Source of the DNA: Ziziphus jujuba
Taxonomy: Eukaryota > Streptophyta > Magnoliopsida > Rosales > Rhamnaceae
DNA length: 64,000 bases
Direction of reading: 5' to 3'
NCBI RefSeq assembly: GCF_031755915.1
Contig: NC_083388.1
Location: 18,874,001 to 18,938,000, forward strand
The notes beneath the pieces are model-generated. The model saw only the letters and a list, made by a program, of their open reading frames with translations. It ran no database searches and was not told the origin of the DNA. The position numbers and the translations under genes are program-made. Every line of letters starts with the position of its first letter. Position 1 is the stretch's first letter. This document shows positions 57,502 to 64,000 of this stretch, piece after piece.

Positions 57502-60500
57502 TCATGTCCCAGCATTTCTGCGGCCAACACGAGCAACAAAACCAGCTTTAATCGGGGCAACTGATCGTCCAGAACCACACTGCAAGTGTAAAGTTTTAAG
57601 CAAATTAAAACCACCATATAGATAGAACAAAACAAATATTATGACCCATAAACAAAACAGATTTCCAAGAAGGTAATAAAGCACTGTTATGCACCCAAAA
57701 GCAAATTAAAGTAGCCACAGATGAATAAACACCAGAATGAAACATAGAAATAAGAACAACCAAATCAGACACTACAAAAATATATCTTGATACCATTCAT
57801 GATTACTTCTATAAACATATATAGTAACCGACACAAGAAAACGCATTTTTTTTTTTAGAGGCCTCAGAAGTAATCCAGTTACTCCATCATGAATAGGAGA
57901 ATCTGACAATGTAGGCAACATTCAAATCATAGGCCTCAGAAGAATATTAAGGCAGTAAAGGGGGGGGGGGGGGGGGGGGGGGGGGGGAAAACACACCAAC
58001 AACAAACCTCTTAGCAAGTATACAACAACAACTTCATCAGTGCTATCAGTAAAACCTAAGCATCATGTGGTTACAGGCCTTAAATTGTTACCTTCTCACA
58101 TCTGAGAAAGAATAGACGATTTTCCTTCGAAAGTATAGTGTCAGGGCTTTTGCATCCAAGGCAAATGACATACTCATCTGAACACAGGAAGAAACCAAAA
58201 ATACATATTAGAGAATGCTAGAAAACTGTAAATGTCAAATATCCCACAGATGCGGAGCATACTTCAGTTTCATGGAAGATGAACAACACAAAACGATCAC
58301 CAAAAGACCAAGTTGCTCAACAATAAAAGGGCAGAAATTGAGGCAGTATAAACATTCATTGAAAATGATGTAAAAATAAAAAAACAAATATGTCATAGAT
58401 GCAATTGACATGCAAATACAACTTGTAAGGCTTCCCTATAAACATTTACAATTCCACATTATCAACTTAAGCCTCAAACTAACAAAACCATCAAATGGAG
58501 GTACTTACTGACATATCGCCGCAATATTCCTTCAAAATTCTTGGGTGCAAATCTCCCCTTGACAACTAACCTTTGCTGTCCATCAAGTGATCCACTAGTC
58601 CCCAGCTCAGCCAGCAAGAAAGCCATGACATGATCTGGCTGTCGGTGCATTCTAAAAGTGTATGTCCACCGCAAGAACAGGGTGATGTAAATATGGTTAG
58701 AAAAGCAAATTATTTTGCAGAGGCAGAAGACACTAAACAAACATGTCCAGAAAATAAAAAAATAAGCATATGCAAACAAGAATCAATAGGGCAATGCCAA
58801 AGCAATTAATATATCAGTAATCACCCTAAGAAATACTCGCTTAGTACTTCTAACATTACAATAATTACGCATTGATATCACAAAAGAACTACAGGAATGG
58901 GGTAGTCAGGACAAAACATACAATTTCTGACAAGCCAATGATATCATAATTCAATACAAATATTGGTTGCTCAGTCATAGAATACCCACAAAGCTAAATT
59001 GGAAAAACAACATATAGACTCAGCGAGTGCAAGTACACCAACATATGAGATGCATAATCAGGGTCCATTGTTTTACTATATATGTTCATTTTTCCAATAA
59101 GCACCAACATATGAGATGCATAATCAGGGTGGATTGTTTTACTATATATGTTCATTTTTCCAATAAGTGAGTTTTTATCTTATTTCATATCTAAGCACAC
59201 ATTTGTTCATAAAAACCTTCACTAACAACTGAATGATTTTGAAATTCAACTTTGCAAACCAGTAAATAAGTAGAGAACCTGAAACAATTATTCACAAATA
59301 CAAGCACATAGCTATGTTTTTTTTTGGGGGGGGGGGGGGGGCGCCGAGGAGGAATGCAAAAATGCAAACTTTAAAGAATATTAAAATAAATTCCAATATT
59401 ATGCATGATAGAGTAGAAAACCAAAACCGAACATAAGGAAATCCTGTGCTCAACAAGTATGAACTTCTCAATGGCTAAAATATTTTGAATCTCACTTATA
59501 AAAATATGTTACACAGGAATGCAGATGTTTGATAGATGAGACAAAGGAACTGAAGCATACGTCTTGCAAAGATCCATGAAATTCACAAAAACAGTTTTCT
59601 TTGTTCCCTCACGAAGAACTTGCGGGGGCCTCATAACTGTCCTACGCCTGTCTCCCGCCAGCTCAGGATTATTCTCCCGAAGAATGTTAAACACCCGACC
59701 AAGAAGCTGAAAGTACAAAATAAAAGGAATTATGATTATAGTTCACAAACATATAATGTAAATTTTATGGATTTCACATAGTCATGTACCCTACCAAACC
59801 ATTATATATACATGAAGGAGAGAAAGGTTAGAGAAGAGCCATTATAAGAAAGAGAAAACAATTAAAATCTCAAAAAGAAAAAAAGCAAATGATAAAGAAA
59901 GAAAAAGGAAAATAAAGTTATCATGTGCAGTATCCAGACCATGTTCTGTTAGCTGTACTAAATTCCACAAACTAGAGTCTGATTTCATCATGCAGAGTTA
60001 GTATAGTACAATAATACAAAAGCCACATTACACTAGGGGCACACAATGCTGAGCAAGTGGAACTATACATTATAATTCATGACATACTTCAAATGCAGCT
60101 AAAGCAACCACAACTAACTTATGAAATAATTTGCATAGAAATAATTTAATACATGAGTCAAATGCATCATTTCTACCAAATACCAAATAAGAGAAACCCA
60201 TAATAATAGACTGTAACACAATCAAATCAACCATAACCATGAAGAGAAAGCTCTTGTAAAACATAAATAATAACTATACCTCCTCGTATTCATAATCACG
60301 ATCACTACCTTCCCAAGGATTACGTGACTGTAGGACAATTCCTTCCCCTTCTTCATCTTCTGCATTATGATCTAGAAGACCAAGAATATGAAATCTCAGA
60401 TATTAAACAGAGGCAAAGAATAATTTGCAGTCATCTAAACATCTTCAATTAATAAACGATTAAGGTGAACTTTTTACCATCCAAATCTTCCCCTGCATCA

Positions 60501-61338
60501 CCACCCTCATCATTCAAACTACTGCTTTCAACCTACAAATATATCAAGCATAAAAAGATCAACGGATGTCCAAGACACAATGATAAATAAACAAGATTGC
60601 AGTAAACAGATTAGATTTGCCAACTACAAAAGAGCATGACAACTCACTGGCTTCTTCTTCTTCTTTTTCAATCCAGAAAAAGTACTTTCAAGCCCATCAG
60701 CAACTGCAGAAATTGTACTGATTAGTCTCCTGGAATGTAATGCAGGTATCACAAACTTACAAATATTAAACAGCATCATAAAGTATTAAACAGCATGTAT
60801 ACCTGAAAGGCTTTCAGTTTTCTCAGCCAACTTGTCTACAGAGTCATCGGCAGGGTCCTGAATAACAACTTTCTTCTTCTTCTTCTTCTTAGTAGGATCA
60901 AATGGAACAATCTGAAAAATGGTAGATCATTAGAGAAAGACATCATGCTGTAGACAAGGCAACAAACCTCTGCAACAGTATACAAAACTTTAAACCAGAC
61001 AATTAATCCTTTGATGGAAATCTTTAAGTCTCAGAGTCGAAAAACTGTTTATTATTAAAAAAAAAAAAAAAATGCTGTCAAGGAATTTACAGTGCCCAAA
61101 TTAAAGCGACACCGATTTTCACTCACACATAGATACACAGGTAGAAACGTATAAACACGGTATCTTACATAAACGCTCGAGAAAACAAATTGACGAAAAT
61201 TATCTTATACACACATCTAAACTAAGATTAACTTCGCATTATCGATGTTAGAGAGAACAAGCAATTATGTAACAAAATTGTATGTAAACTTACTTCCGCG
61301 ACCTCCTCCTTCACGTCGTTCTGATTCTCGTCTGCCAT
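57502..61338 (-). CDS. eIF2beta: Translation initiation factor eIF2 subunit beta
   Basis: Subunit of the eIF2-GTP-Met-tRNAi ternary complex; eIF2 beta binds eIF5 and eIF2B through lysine blocks. The coding exons are 61338-61294, 60911-60803, 60703-60648, 60532-60478, 60371-60280, 59706-59561, 58651-58509, 58177-58092 and 57579-57502 (810 nt, 269 residues, the plant length). Two lysine blocks are visible ([11 protein letters not shown] and LKKKKKKP) in the charged N-terminal half. The eIF2B/eIF5 domain runs [44 protein letters not shown] and [15 protein letters not shown]. The zinc ribbon is CLGC...RCEKCGSG (C-x2-C...C-x2-C). The conserved end [10 protein letters not shown] was not checked against other species. 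Introns 6 and 8 carry G-runs on the plus strand. The gene is intact and housekeeping in type. Confidence 0.97.
57960..57987. repeat. 28-nt homopolymer G run in eIF2 beta intron 8
   Basis: An uninterrupted G run on the plus strand, so poly-C in the transcript. Such runs are rare in plant genomes and prone to assembly error. A second run of 16 G lies at 59326-59341 in intron 6. Confidence 0.9.
59036..59167. repeat. Two-copy tandem repeat in eIF2 beta intron 6, 66-bp unit
   Basis: The unit beginning CACCAACATATGAGATGCAT occurs at 59036-59101 and 59102-59167 with only a couple of differences (GGGTCC versus GGGTGG). Confidence 0.9.
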
Positions 61339-61790
61339 GATTGCTGCAAAGCAAGTAAAAAACTATATCAACAAAAAACAAGCACAACCTCAGCTAATAG
61401 GCTCTTTTCTTCGTTTCCTAGATTGAATTATCAGAAAAAAAATAATAATAAAATAAAATAAAATAATTTAAATCCCCAAACCGCAATCCCAATTCCAAAA
61501 CTACATATTGATCAGAAAATCCCCAAAAATCATAACTAAAACCGAAACCATAAATTCCCAAAATCCAAAAAACACCCCCAAAAAAAAAAAAATATTTCAA
61601 AATCCACAAAAGCAATAGATTGATATAAGGATACTACCGGAGCTATGAGAATATAAGGGCGAGAACCGGAGAGGTTTGACCGTCAGAGAGTGAAAGAACA
61701 ATCCGAAACTGAGAAGAGCTTGTGAAGCTAGTTTGGCTGCCGGTGAGGTTTCTTTGAGCTCTCGAAGATGTTCTCTCTTTGATATAAAAG
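61339..61790 (-). promoter_or_regulatory. eIF2 beta leader exon, 5' UTR intron and TATA-like box
   Basis: Five bases before the ATG there is an acceptor TTGCTTTGCAG (AG at 61345-61344). A matching donor CCG/GTAGTAT ends a pyrimidine-rich leader exon at 61638, so a leader intron of 294 bp (61637-61344) is likely. A TATA-like TTTATATC lies at about 61788-61781, about 150 nt above the donor. Confidence 0.6.
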
Positions 61791-61989
61791 CACACTCAGG
61801 AGAGGAGGGTTTCGCCGAAATGGCAATCGGTTAAATAACCCAAAACACCCGCCGACCCGACCCACTTCCGCCGAATTATCAAGTGTTCTTGCTATCCGAG
61901 AGATTTAAAAAGCACCCACTTATTTTATGCCACGTATAAGGGGCAAAAAATTATAATAGTTTTTACACATTTACGTTAAAGGTGGGTTG

Positions 61990-62030
61990 GCCCGTCCAGT
62001 ATGATGGGCCTTTGAATTAAGAGTGAACGG
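61990..62030 (-). promoter_or_regulatory. Site II-like cluster upstream of eIF2 beta
   Basis: GGCCC/GGGCC motifs (TTGGCCCG, ATGGGCCTT and CGGGCTTTTGGG) lie about 200-250 bp upstream of the TATA-like box. Site II (TGGGCY) motifs are common in promoters of plant translation-machinery genes. Confidence 0.5.
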
Positions 62031-63652
62031 GCTTTTGGGTCTCCTAAGTCCTAACTAAAATTACAAATATTTTATAATTATCATCATGAAATACAATAAA
62101 ACCTCTTAAAAAAATAACCATGTTGACCAAAAATTAATAAACAAATACAATTGAACCTTACACGCGACCAATTTTCAGGTCTATTCCCCACATTCCGTCA
62201 GTATAATATCTTTGTAACCTTGTTTCTGTTATTTTACATTATACCTCATTTATTTTCTTTTTTTTTTTTTTTTTTTAGTGTTAAAAAGCTAATATATGTA
62301 ATAGAGATATATGCATTGTAGATGCTAGAAATGTTAATCATAGATATCTCTCAACTTCAACCACAAATCACTCTCACAAGCGTAAAAATTAACCATATAA
62401 GAACATTTACATTTCAAATTATTTCTTATTTTTTCTTCATGTCGTTAATAGCTTCGTTATTTGAAAATTAAAAATAAGAAAGGAAAATTTTGTACATGGT
62501 ATTGCCTTATAATTACATTTTTATTCTCTTAGAATTAAATACGAACAAATAAATAAGAAATAAATAACATTAAGTAAATTCAAATAGTTAATTTAATTAC
62601 TCATTTATTTAAAAACAAGCAAAAGGAATTTCATAATTTTTGTTATCATAGTATAATTCATGTCAAATGAGTTCTACTAAATTGATAAATCATACACACT
62701 TACATTTACATTTGAAAAATCATAAAATATCAAAATAAAAAGGAAGATATATTATAAATGATTAAAAAAAAAAAATTTGTCTAATTGGTAAGTGGCCCAA
62801 AAAAGAGTGCAATTCGTAATTGGATCAACTAGGACCGTAGCACTTGTCCTTGTTTGACATTGTAAGGCCCAATTTTATTTAAGTTTCCTAGCCCATATCT
62901 TTTTGGGTCAACTCCCACACTAGCTAAAAATGGACCAGGCTATCTGGGCTGTTCAAGTGTGCAACTTGCTCAATCAATCAATTTGTTAAACCGGTCACCG
63001 AGATAGGAAAGGGGAGTTTTACTCTCCATTTCTTACTGTTTTTGTGCTTCGGCAAATACAGCAAGTATCAAAACTTGAGGATCTATTTGGCTAATTATTT
63101 TTAGAACAGTTTTCATTTTTCCAAAACAGAAAAATGTTTTGTAAATCACTTATGAGGTATTTGGCCGTTATTTTCTAATAACAAATTTTGAAAACAAAAG
63201 CAATGAAAAAATAAAAATTAAAAGATAATATTATATTCGAACCATCAATTTAGTATCACATAACCAGATTAAAGTCGTTTTAGCAAAAATAATAATAATA
63301 ATAATAATAACCAGATTAAAGTCTGGACCAAGATAACGGGGTTCAATTCTGTGTGAATCGGGACTGAGCTTAAGAATACCTAAAGGCTATGATGTTTGGG
63401 GATTGTTTTAATGGACCTAGGGCCCAAAATCATCAAAATGAACCCAATACATGGACCGAAAATACGATATTATTTGAATAAGCCAAGCACCGAAAGCACC
63501 ATAACAGATTTGAGATCTTGATTGTAAAGCGCTCCTTAGTTTTTTCAAAACAATATAAAACATTTTTTTTCGCTATTTAAAATAATGGTTTGAAAATAAA
63601 AATCAGAAAACACGTCCAAAAAAACCTTTAAGTATTTAACAACATTTCCATA

Positions 63653-63692
<40 letters not shown>

Positions 63693-64000
63693 ATAAAAAT
63701 TTCTCAAATAAAGACATCTTTGATTTTAAGGGATGCGTTTTTTTGTTTTTTTTTGGGTAGAATGACTTTAAAGGATGCTTATATTGCTAATAATATTAAG
63801 GTTGTCATATCCCATTTGAATTTTTAGATTTATAATAAAATAACAGCTATTAATTCATCCAAACAGTTAAAATATTAACCAAATAACCATTCTGATTTAG
63901 TCAAATTCTCAATTCGCAAATAATATTGTGTGTATGTGTATATATATATATATATATATATTCCAGTTGAGATGCCATTATCAAGGAAACAGATGCAATA
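62031..64000. other. Intergenic end of window
   Basis: AT-rich with A/T runs, an (AAT)n at 63290-63308 flanked by two copies of ACCAGATTAAAGTC, and (TA)n tracts at 63656-63684 and 63942-63960. A mixed-composition stretch at 62780-63060 (TGGCCCAA, AAGGCCCAATTTTA, TAGCCCATATC) might be a promoter of a gene beyond the window. No coding sequence was recognised. Confidence 0.5.

Overview
This is plant nuclear DNA, most likely from a dicot. The genes carry GT-AG introns. The set includes cinnamate 4-hydroxylase, a tau-class glutathione transferase, a NETWORKED actin-binding protein and methylesterases of the SABP2/MES family. The intergenic DNA is very AT-rich, with (TA)n tracts, A/T runs, a Ty1/copia element and short inverted-repeat elements. 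No species is identified, and there is no bacterial, phage or CRISPR content.

Layout. 0.46-7.7 kb: two tau GST genes head to head. The minus-strand copy has an early stop codon and the plus-strand copy is intact. A complete but disabled 3.7-kb copia retrotransposon with 350-bp LTRs and a TGAAT target duplication sits between them. 8.1-8.7 kb: a possible H/ACA snoRNA behind a site II/telo-box/TATA promoter. 10.0-13.5 kb (minus): C4H/CYP73A with its standard three exons. 13.6-21.2 kb: a gene-poor AT-rich stretch. 21.3-27.5 kb (plus): a 14-exon DEAD-box RNA helicase. 28.6-29.4 kb (plus): a 62-residue membrane protein, possibly a complex I subunit. 30.85 kb: tRNA-Arg(CCT). 31.5-34.3 kb (minus): a NET4-like actin-binding protein, probably with a leader exon near 36 kb.

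37.9-53.3 kb is a diverged tandem segmental duplication. Each copy holds a decayed RNase H-like retroelement piece followed by a MES17-like methylesterase gene. Copy 1 (42.3-46.0 kb) is intact and carries an extra element with roughly 180-bp inverted ends enclosing what looks like a captured gene fragment. Copy 2 (50.2-52.5 kb) is probably a pseudogene: a 3' splice site reads AC instead of AG, and part of exon 3 is missing next to a 146-bp MITE.

53.4-54.7 kb (plus): a secreted six-cysteine protein of DUF7731 type. 55.1-56.8 kb: a degenerate inverted-repeat element. 57.5-61.8 kb (minus): the nine-coding-exon eIF2 beta gene with a leader intron. 61.8-64 kb: intergenic.

The genes do not form a pathway. 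C4H (phenylpropanoids), tau GST (conjugation) and MES17-like esterases (hormone methyl esters) are metabolic genes, while the helicase and eIF2 beta are housekeeping. The most informative signals are structural: gene duplication followed by decay (GST, MES17), element rearrangement, gene-fragment capture, and splice-site duplication or loss. All exon boundaries were worked out by eye from reading frame, GT/AG sites and remembered family conservation.
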